A stretch of DNA of 5,666 nucleotides from contig JANYAB010000293.1 of NCBI GenBank assembly GCA_025355225.1, positions 1 to 5,666 on the forward strand, in the 5' to 3' direction. The position numbers and the translations under genes are program-made. The notes beneath the pieces were generated by a model, which did no database searches, was not told where the DNA came from, and saw only the letters and a program-made list of their open reading frames with translations. How positions within the stretch are numbered: position 1 is the stretch's first letter; each line of letters opens with the position of its first letter. Source of the stretch: Bacteroidota bacterium (lineage in GTDB: Bacteria; Bacteroidota; Bacteroidia; Sphingobacteriales; Sphingobacteriaceae). Shown piece by piece: positions 5,646-5,666 of the stretch.

Positions 5646-5666
5646 ATGACCAACATCAAATACATC
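5646..5666 (+). CDS. Start of an unidentified gene, cut by the window edge
   Basis: ATG at 5646-5648 opens a frame that reads MTNIKYI and runs off the window. It is supported only by position: a promoter candidate and a palindrome lie just upstream, and no other gene occupies the last 150 bp. Seven residues are too few to name a family. An opening of this kind would be compatible with a small helix-turn-helix regulator, which would fit the operator-like palindrome, but this is a guess. Confidence 0.45.

Overview
The window looks like chromosomal DNA from a Bacteroidota bacterium, most likely Sphingobacteriaceae (Mucilaginibacter/Pedobacter-like). I base this on moderate-to-low GC, absence of strong Shine-Dalgarno sites before the starts, a TTG-N17-TAnnTTTG-like promoter near the right end, an lmo0937-type mini membrane protein, and AATCCT-rich inverted repeats of a kind I recall (not verified) from such genomes. 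The genus is inference.

Left part (1-1728, + strand): a possible tail of an upstream reading frame, then a KAP-family P-loop NTPase with Walker A, two membrane segments, Walker B and a conserved NPRxxKR motif. Its 5' end is unusual. The first usable in-frame start is TTG at 187, yet protein-like sequence continues upstream in the same frame to a stop at 130. An ATG at 117 that overlaps the upstream TGA lies in another frame.

Middle (1868-4828, - strand): a compact three-gene operon read right to left. It encodes a PIG-L zinc deacetylase, a GT4-type glycosyltransferase (start overlapping the deacetylase stop as ATGA) and a (alpha/alpha)6-barrel glycosidase-like protein 13 bp further on. None has a signal peptide I can see, so all three probably act in the cytoplasm. 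Together they suggest a small pathway that builds or trims an amino-sugar-containing glycoside or glycoconjugate. The product cannot be deduced from sequence alone. The operon converges on the KAP gene across a 139-bp gap.

Right part (4829-5666): a 208-bp divergent intergenic region with three TTGGT half-sites, then a 58-codon two-helix membrane protein gene (lmo0937 type). A repeat cluster of about 295 bp follows, with three copies of a roughly 24-bp unit in one orientation, a hairpin core, and three copies in the other orientation. The window ends with a short leader that holds a perfect palindrome and a Bacteroidota-type promoter candidate before the first seven codons of a new + strand gene.

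Main points for a second look: the PIG-L/GT4/glycosidase trio, the convergent repeat cluster, the disturbed 5' end of the KAP gene, and the operator-like palindrome before the truncated last gene.
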